Origin: UBA7330 sp043554545 | GTDB lineage: Bacteria; Bacteroidota; Bacteroidia; Cytophagales; Cyclobacteriaceae | Length of the DNA: 64,000 nt | Direction: 5' to 3' | NCBI GenBank assembly: GCA_043554545.1 | Contig: CP121337.1 | Span: 992,001 to 1,056,000 of the forward strand | Part shown: positions 35,220-44,117 of the stretch, one piece after another | Layout of the letters: each line of letters opens with the position of its first letter | Position numbering within the stretch: position 1 is the stretch's first letter | The notes under the pieces: generated by a model | Databases searched by the model: none | Told to the model about the DNA's origin: nothing | Seen by the model: only the letters and a program-made list of their open reading frames with translations | Position numbers and translations under genes: made by a program

Positions 35220-36506
35220 ATGAATACCAAATGGAACATCATCGTGTGCTTAGTCATCACCCTGCTGGTGTGTTCCTGTAATTCAAATCAGAAAAGTAAA
35301 GAATCCATGCAATCTGAAAATAGATTAACAGCAAAAGAAATATTGGGTAATCCTGAATATCAGGCCATTTCTTACGGAGGGTATAGACATGATTCCAGAG
35401 AAATTCAGCCCAGTGTTGCTGAGCTAAAAGAAGACTTGCTAATAATCCACGCAATGGGCATTCGCGTATTAAGAACCTATAATGTCAAATTAGCCCATGC
35501 TTCTAATGTTTTGCGTGCAATAGCTGAGTTGAAGGAGGCTGATGAAGACTTTGAAATGTATGTCATGCTGGGTGTCTGGATCGATTGTAAAAATGCCTGG
35601 ACAGATTTAGCTCCTGACCATCAGATGGAGAGCGAGGAGAATGAGGCGGAGATTAGAAGGGCTGTTGATCTGGCAAATAAGCATCCTGAAATAATAAAGG
35701 TAATTGCCGTAGGTAATGAGGCCATGGTGAAGTGGGCAGCTGCCTACTACGTTGAGCCAGAGATTATATTAAAATGGGTAAATTATTTACAAGGTTTAAA
35801 GGCTACAGGAAAGCTTTCTAAAGATTTATGGGTCACAAGTTCTGACAACTTTGCTTCTTGGGGCGGAGGCGGTGAAGAATACCATGTGGAGGATTTAAAT
35901 AGATTAATAAATGCTGTGGATTATATCTCCATGCATACCTATCCAATGCATGACACGCATTATAATCCAGTCTTTTGGGGTACGCTTCCTGCTGAAGAGA
36001 AACTATCTAAAAAGGAGAAAGTTGATCTGGCGATGCAGCGGGCAAGAGATTATTCGATAGGTCAGTATGAGCGCGTAAAAGCATACATGGAAAGCATAGG
36101 TGCTGATAAACCCATACATATCGGCGAAACCGGATGGGCAAGTGAATCCAATGAGCTCTATGGGTCCGAAGGTTCTAAAGCGACGGACGAATTCAAGTCT
36201 GCGCTTTATTATGAATTGATGAGGGGTTGGACAAATAAGGAGAACATATCTTGTTTCTACTTCCAGGCGATTGATGAACCATGGAAAGATGCAGCGAATC
36301 CCGGTGGATCTGAAAACCACTTTGGTCTGTTGACAGTAGAGGGAAAGGCAAAATATGCACTGTGGCCGTTAGTCGATCAGGGAGTTTTTGAAGGACTTTC
36401 AAGAGGAGGAAATAAGATTGTAAAAACTTACGGGGGAGATGACCAAGCATTGTTGGAGGAGGTATCCTTGCCACCCAAAAAGCAAGAAATGGAAATGGCA
36501 TTTTAA
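35220..36506 (+). CDS. GH17-type beta-1,3-glucanase lipoprotein
   Basis: This 428-residue lipoprotein (LVCSC, Cys20) has a GH17-like TIM barrel. The putative acid/base is Glu167 in VIAVGNEAMVKW and the nucleophile Glu303 in HIGETGWASE; GxNE and ETGW are the GH17 landmarks. It should act on beta-1,3-glucans or their oligosaccharides in the periplasm or at the outer surface. It begins 7 bp after the phosphorylase stop and 8 bp before the GH30 gene, so it is operonic. It is more distant from the two other GH17 domains of the locus than these are from each other. Confidence 0.85.
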   Translation: MNTKWNIIVCLVITLLVCSCNSNQKSKESMQSENRLTAKEILGNPEYQAISYGGYRHDSREIQPSVAELKEDLLIIHAMGIRVLRTYNVKLAHASNVLRAIAELKEADEDFEMYVMLGVWIDCKNAWTDLAPDHQMESEENEAEIRRAVDLANKHPEIIKVIAVGNEAMVKWAAAYYVEPEIILKWVNYLQGLKATGKLSKDLWVTSSDNFASWGGGGEEYHVEDLNRLINAVDYISMHTYPMHDTHYNPVFWGTLPAEEKLSKKEKVDLAMQRARDYSIGQYERVKAYMESIGADKPIHIGETGWASESNELYGSEGSKATDEFKSALYYELMRGWTNKENISCFYFQAIDEPWKDAANPGGSENHFGLLTVEGKAKYALWPLVDQGVFEGLSRGGNKIVKTYGGDDQALLEEVSLPPKKQEMEMAF

Positions 36507-36514
36507 AACATCAG

Positions 36515-38005
36515 ATGAAATTTCAATACTACACCCTAATTCTAACTCTTATGACATTAAATGCCTGCCATACGAATAACGAATTGAGTGTTCAGGTATA
36601 TGAAACAAGTGCCAGTGGGCACAAACTTCGAGAAGTCTCTGAATTTTCTGCTATTGATCCGAAAGCGACTATCCAGCTATTTCCGGACCAAACGTATCAA
36701 ACGATTACAGGGTTTGGAGGTTCATTTACCGAATCATCTGCCTATTTGCTTAATAAACTAAGTAAGGAAAATCGAAGTAAAGTTTTAAGGGCCTATTTCA
36801 GTTCAGAAGGTGCTGAGTATTCGTTGACAAGAACCCACATAAATTCCTGTGATTTCTCTCTGGGGCAATATTCATATGCACCCGTACCGGGAGATGTGGA
36901 ACTACTTAATTTTTCTATTGATGAGGATAGAAATGATATTATTCCAATGATCAAAGAAGCGATGGCAGTCTCTGATAAAGGGTTTAAAATTATTTCGTCT
37001 CCCTGGACTGCACCTCCCTGGATGAAAGACAATAATGATTGGGTGGGTGGAAAGTTGTTGCCAACTTATTATGATACATGGGCCTTATTTTTTGCAAAGT
37101 ACCTGGATGCATACAAAGCTGAGGGTATTGATATATGGGGGCTGACTGTTGAGAATGAACCCCACGGCAACGACAACAATTGGGAAAGCATGCATTATAC
37201 TCCTGAGGAGATGACCCTTTTTGTTCAAAATCACCTAGGGCCGAAACTAGAAGAGTCAGGCAATGGAGATGTAAAAATTCTTGGATATGATCAGAACCGG
37301 GCAGGGTTACAAGAATGGGTAGATGTGATGTACGAATCTGAAACCACTTCAAAGTATTTTGCTGGAACAGCTATTCATTGGTACGAGAGCACCTATGAGG
37401 TTTTTCCGGAGGCTTTACAGTATGCTCATATAAAAGGTCCAGGAAAGCATTTAATCCAGACAGAAGCCTGTATAGATGCAGAAGTTCCCAAATGGAAAGA
37501 TGACAAGTGGTATTGGAGTAAAGAGGCCACGGACTGGGGATGGGATTGGGCCTCTGATGAGCAAAAATATTTACACCCAAAATATGTCCCGGTATTTCGC
37601 TATGCAAGAGACATCATTGGCTGCCTGAATAATTGGGTAGATGGATGGGTTGACTGGAATATGGTACTGGATAGACAAGGAGGACCTAATTGGTTTAAAA
37701 ACTGGTGTGTAGCTCCTGTTATTGTTGACCCGGATGCAGATGAAGTGTATTTCACTCCACTTTACTATGCAATGAGTCATTTTAGCAAATACATACATGC
37801 TGGGGCGGTGCGTATCGGTTTCAATAATCAAGATGAATCACTTCAGGTGACCGCCGCAAAGAATCCAGATGGATCAGTCGCTGTTGTGCTGCTAAATGAA
37901 GCTAAAGAAAAGAAAGCATTTACCCTTATGCTCGGTGATCAGAAAAAACAGATCACCATTCAGGCGCAAGCCATTCAAACAATAATTATTACAACTAAAA
38001 CCTAA
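36515..38005 (+). CDS. GH30 glycosidase lipoprotein
   Basis: This 496-residue lipoprotein (LNAC, Cys18) has the GH30 fold with its side beta-domain at the end. GFGGSFTESSAYLL opens the barrel; the acid/base is Glu215 in TVENEPHG and the nucleophile Glu317 in IQTEACID. GH30 members include beta-glucosylceramidase, beta-1,6-glucanase and beta-glucosidases. In this laminarin-type locus, removal of beta-1,6-linked side glucose is the most natural role, but that is inferred from context. It lies between the GH17 lipoprotein and the symporter fusion with gaps under 10 bp. Confidence 0.9.
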   Translation: MKFQYYTLILTLMTLNACHTNNELSVQVYETSASGHKLREVSEFSAIDPKATIQLFPDQTYQTITGFGGSFTESSAYLLNKLSKENRSKVLRAYFSSEGAEYSLTRTHINSCDFSLGQYSYAPVPGDVELLNFSIDEDRNDIIPMIKEAMAVSDKGFKIISSPWTAPPWMKDNNDWVGGKLLPTYYDTWALFFAKYLDAYKAEGIDIWGLTVENEPHGNDNNWESMHYTPEEMTLFVQNHLGPKLEESGNGDVKILGYDQNRAGLQEWVDVMYESETTSKYFAGTAIHWYESTYEVFPEALQYAHIKGPGKHLIQTEACIDAEVPKWKDDKWYWSKEATDWGWDWASDEQKYLHPKYVPVFRYARDIIGCLNNWVDGWVDWNMVLDRQGGPNWFKNWCVAPVIVDPDADEVYFTPLYYAMSHFSKYIHAGAVRIGFNNQDESLQVTAAKNPDGSVAVVLLNEAKEKKAFTLMLGDQKKQITIQAQAIQTIIITTKT

Positions 38006-38009
38006 AAAA

Positions 38010-40355
38010 ATGTCAGCATTTGCCAATAAAGTTCCATTCGGACAAAAAGTAGCTTTCGGTGTAGGTATGTTAGCCAATCAAATGTTTCCAGCAGTATTGG
38101 GAATCTTTATGGTGGTGCTGGTACAGGATCTGGGATTCCCGGGGTGGATGTGGGGAGTAATTTATTTTTTCCCTAGAGTATTTGACTCTATCACTGACCC
38201 TATCATGGGCTTCATATCTGACAATACCAGATCTAAATGGGGCCGAAGGAGGCAATATGTTTTTTTTGGAGCCATTCTGATGGGTGTCGCTTTCATTATC
38301 ATGTGGCAGTTATATAGAGAGAATGGAGTCGATTTTAATTTCACTTATTTCCTCTTATGGTCATTTGTCTTCTACCTTGGATTGACCATTTTTAGTGTAC
38401 CCTATGTGGCCATGGGATATGAGATGAGCAATGATTTCCATGAGCGCACAAATATCATGGCAGTGGCACAATGGATAGGTCAATGGGCTTGGGTGATTGC
38501 TCCCTGGTTCTGGGTGATCATGTATGACCCTGACTGGTTTCCAACAGCAGAAGTGGCTACGAGACAGCTTTCAATTTGGGTAGGTGCGGTATGTATGCTT
38601 TTTGCAATGGTTCCAGCATTATTTATTAAAAGCAAATCAACGCTCAATGAGGATTATGCGCCACTTAACCTCAAAACGATTGGCAGCAGTTTGAAACAAA
38701 TTTTGTTGGGCTTTGTAGAAGCTTTTAGGTTGAAACCTTTTAGAAAACTATGTATCGCCACATTTTTTATCTTCAATGCCTTTAATACGATTGCAGCCTT
38801 CTCCTTTTTTATCGTTGTTTACTATTTGTTTAATGGAGATGCGCCTGCTGCGGGTATTTGGCCGACACTATTTGGTAGCCTTGGCGCACTGGTTACGACA
38901 TTCGTAGTCATTCCGATAGTGGCTAAATTATCCAAAATGATGGGTAAGCGAAATGCATTTCTATTATCTCAGGGCATTTCAATCATTGGATATATCATGC
39001 TTTGGTTTCTGTTTGTACCTGGAAAGCCTTACATGTTCATCTTTGCATTGCCTTTCTTTTCTTTTGGGATCGGTAGTTTATTCACTTTAATGATGTCTAT
39101 GACCTCTGACGTTATCGATTTAGATGAATTAACCTCTGGAAAACGGAGAGAAGGTATTTTCGGGGCGATTTATTGGTGGATGGTAAAATTTGGGTTTGCC
39201 ATAGCCGGAGGCTTGAGTGGAGTCATACTGAGTGCCGTAGGTTTTAATGCAGATGCCGGCATGCAAACAGAGGAGACACTAATGGGCTTACGAGCATTTT
39301 ACTCAGGAGTTCCAATTTTAGGGACATTAATAGCCATGTTTGTGATGCGTGATTATGATGTTACTGAAGAGCGTGCCAATGAAATCCGCACTGAGCTTGA
39401 TAGGCGAGCTGCAGATAAGGAGGGACCAATCAGTTCATCTTACTACCAAACGGATAAACTGCATTCACTGACTTCCAAGGAGTATGACATTGACAGATCT
39501 GTAAATATTGATTTTTCATCTAAAAATGAAGATCAGATAAAAGCTTTATTTGCAAAATCTTTGGAGAGTCAGGTGCATGGATTATGCTTTAGTCCTTATC
39601 TCGAAGGCCAGACAATTGGTGACATTCTTTCTGAATCACAAATCCGTCAACGCATGGAGGTTATTAAGCCTTATACTAAGTGGGTTCGCTCATTCTCCAG
39701 TACTCAGGGTAATGAATTCATTCCGCAGGTAGCACACGAGCGTGGATTGAAAACCATTGCTGGTGCCTGGATTGGAAGGGATCAGGAGCAAAATGAAAAA
39801 GAGATCAAAGCTTTAATAAAACTTGCGAAATCAGGATATGTAGATATCGCTGCAGTAGGAAATGAAGTTTTATTAAGAGGTGAAATTCCGAAACAAGAAT
39901 TGTTGGATTACATTGCTCAGGTTAAGCAAGCGTTACCAAATATTCCTGTTGGGTGTGTCGATACCTATTATCAGTTTAGTGAACATCCGGAACTGGTGGA
40001 GGCATGTGATGTTATCCTGGCTAACTGCTATCCCTTCTGGGAAGGAAAAAATATTGATGAGGCTTCTGATTACCTTCAGAAAATGTATGCTTTTGCACAA
40101 GAATTCGCAAAAGGAAAACAAGTGATCATCACAGAGACTGGATGGCCTAGCCAGGGGGCTAACACCAATGAAGCAGAGCCATCCTTAAGCAATGTCATGA
40201 AGTACTTCATTAACATTAACAACTGGAGTCAGAAACACGGGGTTGATTTATGCTATTTCTCTTCGTTCGATGAGTCCTGGAAAATACACCATGAAGGAGA
40301 TGTGGGTCAAAGATGGGGTATATGGGATAAAAATGAAAAGAATAAATTCATTTAG
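38010..40355 (+). CDS. GPH-type sugar symporter fused to a cytoplasmic GH17 domain
   Basis: Residues 1 to about 465 are a 12-helix transporter of the MFS/GPH (MelB-like) family: PRVFDSITDPIMGFISDNTR and KWGRRRQYVFFG are the family's helix-2/loop signatures. After a short linker, residues about 490-781 form a complete GH17 domain with acid/base Glu619 (AAVGNEVLLRG) and nucleophile Glu709 (IITETGWPSQG). A 12-helix transporter has its C-terminus in the cytoplasm, so the hydrolase is held at the inner face of the pore. It can cut beta-1,3-gluco-oligosaccharides as they enter. The frame is continuous, so the fusion is real in this sequence. The next gene is a free copy of the same GH17 domain. Confidence 0.88.
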   Translation: MSAFANKVPFGQKVAFGVGMLANQMFPAVLGIFMVVLVQDLGFPGWMWGVIYFFPRVFDSITDPIMGFISDNTRSKWGRRRQYVFFGAILMGVAFIIMWQLYRENGVDFNFTYFLLWSFVFYLGLTIFSVPYVAMGYEMSNDFHERTNIMAVAQWIGQWAWVIAPWFWVIMYDPDWFPTAEVATRQLSIWVGAVCMLFAMVPALFIKSKSTLNEDYAPLNLKTIGSSLKQILLGFVEAFRLKPFRKLCIATFFIFNAFNTIAAFSFFIVVYYLFNGDAPAAGIWPTLFGSLGALVTTFVVIPIVAKLSKMMGKRNAFLLSQGISIIGYIMLWFLFVPGKPYMFIFALPFFSFGIGSLFTLMMSMTSDVIDLDELTSGKRREGIFGAIYWWMVKFGFAIAGGLSGVILSAVGFNADAGMQTEETLMGLRAFYSGVPILGTLIAMFVMRDYDVTEERANEIRTELDRRAADKEGPISSSYYQTDKLHSLTSKEYDIDRSVNIDFSSKNEDQIKALFAKSLESQVHGLCFSPYLEGQTIGDILSESQIRQRMEVIKPYTKWVRSFSSTQGNEFIPQVAHERGLKTIAGAWIGRDQEQNEKEIKALIKLAKSGYVDIAAVGNEVLLRGEIPKQELLDYIAQVKQALPNIPVGCVDTYYQFSEHPELVEACDVILANCYPFWEGKNIDEASDYLQKMYAFAQEFAKGKQVIITETGWPSQGANTNEAEPSLSNVMKYFININNWSQKHGVDLCYFSSFDESWKIHHEGDVGQRWGIWDKNEKNKFI

Positions 40356-40379
40356 GAATTAACACGATAAGTTAAAGAT

Positions 40380-41264
40380 ATGTCATTAAGAAGTGAAAAA
40401 ATGATGGCCCTTGCTGGGGTTGATTATACCGGGAAGTCAAGTAAGGAGTTAGTTACATTGTACAGAAAAGTTCTTGAGACTGGTATGCATGGGCTTTGTT
40501 TTAGTCCTTATGTAGAAGGGCAAAAGCCCGGCGAACAGATCTCAGAAGAACAAATTCGTAGGAAAATGGAATTAATTCAGCCCTATACCAAATGGATTCG
40601 TTCTTTTTCATGCACGGATGGAAATGAGTTAATCCCAAAAATTGCTAAAGAATATGGGATTAAAACCCTTGCTGGGGCATGGTTGGGGGATGATCTTGAG
40701 ATAAATAAGCGAGAGGTTGAGAATTTAGTTAAAGTAGCTAATGACGGCTATGTGGATATAGCTGCTGTGGGCAATGAAGTTATGTATCGCGGTGACCTCA
40801 CAGAGGATGAATTGTTAGCATACATATATCAGGCAAAGGAAGCCATTTCCAATATCCCTGTAGCTTATGTAGATGCCTATTATGAATTTGAACATCGACC
40901 AAGAATAACGGAGGCCTGCGATGTATTGCTAGCTAACTGTTATCCTTATTGGGAAGGATGTCATTGTGATTATTCACTATTATACATGAAGGACATGTAC
41001 AACAAGGCTGTCAAGGCTGGAAATGGAAAGAAAGTGATTATTTCTGAAACCGGGTGGCCGAGTCAGGGCACAAGTTTGGAGGGGGCTGAACCATCTGCTG
41101 AAAACTTTATGAAGTACTTCATAAATACACAGAAATGGTCATTGGAAGAAGACATAGAAATCTTTTACTTTTCTTCTTTTGATGAGTCCTGGAAAACAGG
41201 CAGTGAAGGTGATGTAGGTGCCTATTGGGGGATCTGGGATAAGGATGAAAACCTCAAATTTTAA
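40380..41264 (+). CDS. Free cytoplasmic GH17 beta-1,3-glucan hydrolase or transglycosylase
   Basis: This 294-residue protein consists only of a GH17 domain, with Glu133 (AVGNEVMYRG) and Glu223 (ISETGWPSQG) as putative acid/base and nucleophile. There is no signal peptide. It is closely similar along its length to the C-terminal domain of the preceding symporter (compare HGLCFSPYVEGQKPG with HGLCFSPYLEGQTIG), so the pair arose by tandem duplication. It probably degrades imported beta-1,3-gluco-oligosaccharides alongside the phosphorylase. The gap to the fusion gene is 24 bp. Confidence 0.87.
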   Translation: MSLRSEKMMALAGVDYTGKSSKELVTLYRKVLETGMHGLCFSPYVEGQKPGEQISEEQIRRKMELIQPYTKWIRSFSCTDGNELIPKIAKEYGIKTLAGAWLGDDLEINKREVENLVKVANDGYVDIAAVGNEVMYRGDLTEDELLAYIYQAKEAISNIPVAYVDAYYEFEHRPRITEACDVLLANCYPYWEGCHCDYSLLYMKDMYNKAVKAGNGKKVIISETGWPSQGTSLEGAEPSAENFMKYFINTQKWSLEEDIEIFYFSSFDESWKTGSEGDVGAYWGIWDKDENLKF

Positions 41265-41286
41265 ATTGGAAATTAGTATTCTCATT

Positions 41287-41327
41287 GGTTGGTGCCTGCC
41301 TGACCGGTAGGCAGGTCTTCACCAACC
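41287..41327. repeat. Imperfect palindromic repeat (REP-like hairpin)
   Basis: GGTTGGTG/CACCAACC outer arms (8 bp) enclose CCTGCCT/AGGCAGG inner arms (7 bp), with a short internal loop, over 41 nt. CCTGCCT-AGGCAGG palindromes are, as I recall, dispersed in many Bacteroidota genomes. It follows the free GH17 gene and may end or stabilise that transcript. No T-run directly follows. Confidence 0.65.
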
Positions 41328-41487
41328 GGAATAAAAGTCTAGATGGGCTTGAGATATTTCCCCACAATAATCACAAGAATCCTTTTCTATCTACCGGTGG
41401 AAAATGATAAAAACATCCTATCTATATTGTAAAGAATATTCTTTAGTATATTTTCCTAAACTTCCTGCAAATTCAAATTTCTGTCTG

Positions 41488-42756
41488 ATGCATAAGATCT
41501 GCCTGTTAATACTTATCCCATTCATATTGACCACATGTAATATGAATAACCGGGATCATGAATCAAAGCATGCAAAAAACAGTAAATTCATGAGCTACAA
41601 AGGGTTGGTCATGGCTGGATATCAGGGATGGTTTAATTGCGAAGGTGATGGAGCAGACAAAGGATGGACACACTATAGTAAACAAGGGAAATTTGAAGAT
41701 GGGAGTTGTACCATAGATTATTGGCCGGAGATGGATGAGTATAAAATCAAATACGAAACTCCATTCAAGTTTGCAGATGGTTCACCTGCTTACGTTTTTA
41801 GTTCATATGATGAGAGTACGGTAGACTTACATTTCAGGTGGATGAAAGAGTACGGCATTGATGGGGTATTTATACAACGCTTCTTCTCAGTCTTGACGAA
41901 TGAAACCCGTCTGAAGCACAATGACAAAGTACTTGCTTCGGCGATTAAAGCTGCAAATAAGTATGGAGTAGCCATTAGCCTGATGTATGACATCGGCAGT
42001 ATGGATGATAGTAAGTACACATTAGTTGCGGAGGATTGGAAACACCTGGTCGATGATTTGAACCTTACCAATCAAGGAGAAAACACGACCTACTTATTTC
42101 ACAATGACAAGCCTTTGGTTGCTTTTTGGGGGATTGGGTTCTCTGGAAGAGATTCCGGTCATATCCCTGAAATATTTGAGATCATGGATTTTTTTAAAAA
42201 TGATCCTGTTTATGGAAATTGTGCCATACACCTGGGAGTACCTTCCCGTTGGAGGACGCTCGGATCAGATACAAGGGGAAACCCAAAGTTGCTGGAAGTA
42301 ATTGCACAAGCTGATGTGATACATCCCTGGTTGGTAGGCAGATATAATGAAAGGGGTTATGAGTCTTTCCGAAAGGAACATATAATTGAAGATGTACAAT
42401 GGGCAAAAGACCATGGTAAATCTTACGCTCCGACCGTTTTTCCTGGCTTTTCCTGGTATAACTTAAAAGAAGGTGAAGTCTCGAATAAGATACCAAGAAA
42501 CAAAGGGTCATTTTATTGGAGACAGCTAGCAGGAGCTATCGAAAGTGGAGCTGAAATGGTCTATGTAGCTATGTTTGATGAGATTGATGAAGGTACTGCC
42601 ATATTCAAATGCGCAAAAGAAGTGCCAGTGGGAACAAGTGTTTTTGTTCCAATAGACAAAGAATTACCTTCAGATCATTATCTCTGGCTTACTGGTGAAG
42701 CGGGAAAAATGCTACGAGGGGAAATACCATTTGTGAAAGAGATTCCTAAAAGATAA
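41488..42756 (+). CDS. GH71/GH99-like lipoprotein
   Basis: I start at the ATG at 41488, which gives MHKICLLILIPFILTTC, a lipoprotein-like leader with Cys17; a longer frame from 41404 adds 28 residues without a signal. The 422-residue protein resembles the GH71/99-like group: MAGYQGWFNCEGD near the start, then YDESTVDLHFRWMKEYGIDG and FAPTVFPGFSW-like segments (here YAPTVFPGFSWYN), and MVYVAMFDEIDEG near the end. GH71 enzymes are alpha-1,3-glucanases and GH99 endo-mannosidases, but bacterial relatives of this subgroup are uncharacterised to my knowledge. It follows a hairpin repeat, so it may have its own transcript while still belonging to the glucan locus. Confidence 0.7.
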   Translation: MHKICLLILIPFILTTCNMNNRDHESKHAKNSKFMSYKGLVMAGYQGWFNCEGDGADKGWTHYSKQGKFEDGSCTIDYWPEMDEYKIKYETPFKFADGSPAYVFSSYDESTVDLHFRWMKEYGIDGVFIQRFFSVLTNETRLKHNDKVLASAIKAANKYGVAISLMYDIGSMDDSKYTLVAEDWKHLVDDLNLTNQGENTTYLFHNDKPLVAFWGIGFSGRDSGHIPEIFEIMDFFKNDPVYGNCAIHLGVPSRWRTLGSDTRGNPKLLEVIAQADVIHPWLVGRYNERGYESFRKEHIIEDVQWAKDHGKSYAPTVFPGFSWYNLKEGEVSNKIPRNKGSFYWRQLAGAIESGAEMVYVAMFDEIDEGTAIFKCAKEVPVGTSVFVPIDKELPSDHYLWLTGEAGKMLRGEIPFVKEIPKR

Positions 42757-42800
42757 TCTCCAATCTCACATTTTAGATAATTCCTCAGCCAAGGCTTAGA

Positions 42801-44117
42801 TTATCGGTCACCAGCATCTTCTAAAAGCATTCCGCTTAACCGCATAAGTTCTATCTCAGCGATTTTGGCTGTGTTTCTGGATTCAAGATATCGTACCTCC
42901 GCATTTAGTAGGTTATTTTGAGCTTCGCGCAGCTCTAATGGATTGGATTTACCGATGCGGTAACGTTCAAGGGCAATGTTTTCGTTTTCTTTTGCAACCT
43001 CAAGGTTTTGTTGTTCTAAGCCGGCAAGTTCAAGTGAATTCACATATGTCAGGTAGGCAGACCTTACAGAAGTGATTAATTGTGTTTCCGCCTGCTCGAA
43101 AGCCAGTTGTGTCGATTCTGCCTGGATTTGTGCATTCTGAATGGACCGCTGTTGATTCAGCCCATCGAACAATGTCATTTTTGCAGAGAGCCCATAATTG
43201 ACCCCATTAGATTGATTACTTTGAAGGAAACCTGCTTCAGCGTTAAGGTTAGAATAGGAGTAGCCCAGATTAAAATCCAATGAAGGCCATTGCTTTCTTT
43301 CTAATTCCACTTTAGATAATATTGCCGTTTCTCTGGTGCTTTTCAGGTAATTCAAATCAGGGTTTTTTTGCATTGCAGCATCCATAACCATAGCTGAGGA
43401 AAGTACGGCTTCTAATTCATAATCATAGTCTAAAACAAAGTTTACATCACCTTCATTTAATGCTAAAAATTCGATCAGTTGAAATTTTCTGACTGAGATA
43501 ACTTCTTTTTGTTTTACAAAGGCCGAGACATCAGCATTATAATCAACCTGAGCCTGCAGGTATTCCATTTTACTTGCTTTCCCCACTTCATATTTTTCTT
43601 TGCTGATAGTGACTCGTTCTTCAGATAGCTTTAGGGTACTGCTGAGGAGTGATAGTCGTTCTTGCTCCAACGCAGTATTGTAATAAGCTTTCATCACGTT
43701 GGCAATAGTTGTTTGAAGCTGAGATTGAAACATATATTGGTTGGATCGCTGAATTTCTTCCAGCCGGTTTTTAGTTGCAAACATTTTTAGTCCGTCAAAT
43801 AAGGTCCAGGTCAGGCCGGCAGCAGCATTATAGCTTGTTGAAACAGCTCCGGATCTGGATTGACCATCTCCATTCGCAAATAGCAGTTCTGTATCCTGAA
43901 CGGTTTGATTGGCAGATCCAGTCAAATCAACTGTGGGCAAAAAACCTGCATTTCCCAGGGAGTTGTTATTTTCAGCTATGCTTAGATTATTTCGTTCAAG
44001 GCGAATATCATAATTCTGTTCCAGTGCCAGACCTACGACTTCCTCTACTGTCCACAAGGAATCTACCTCCTGTGCAAATAGTCCGGTACTCCACAATAAA
44101 AAAATGTATCGAATCAT
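42801..44117 (-). CDS. TolC-type outer-membrane efflux protein
   Basis: This 438-residue protein has a signal peptide and the two-repeat alpha-barrel layout of the outer membrane efflux family: LEQNYDIRLERNNLSIAENN near the start, a central coiled-coil repeat and a matching second half (LTYVNSLELAGLEQQNLEVA). It forms the exit duct for the RND pump encoded directly upstream. Its start overlaps the pump gene's stop by 4 bp, so the two are translationally coupled. Confidence 0.93.
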   Translation of the reverse strand: MIRYIFLLWSTGLFAQEVDSLWTVEEVVGLALEQNYDIRLERNNLSIAENNNSLGNAGFLPTVDLTGSANQTVQDTELLFANGDGQSRSGAVSTSYNAAAGLTWTLFDGLKMFATKNRLEEIQRSNQYMFQSQLQTTIANVMKAYYNTALEQERLSLLSSTLKLSEERVTISKEKYEVGKASKMEYLQAQVDYNADVSAFVKQKEVISVRKFQLIEFLALNEGDVNFVLDYDYELEAVLSSAMVMDAAMQKNPDLNYLKSTRETAILSKVELERKQWPSLDFNLGYSYSNLNAEAGFLQSNQSNGVNYGLSAKMTLFDGLNQQRSIQNAQIQAESTQLAFEQAETQLITSVRSAYLTYVNSLELAGLEQQNLEVAKENENIALERYRIGKSNPLELREAQNNLLNAEVRYLESRNTAKIAEIELMRLSGMLLEDAGDR

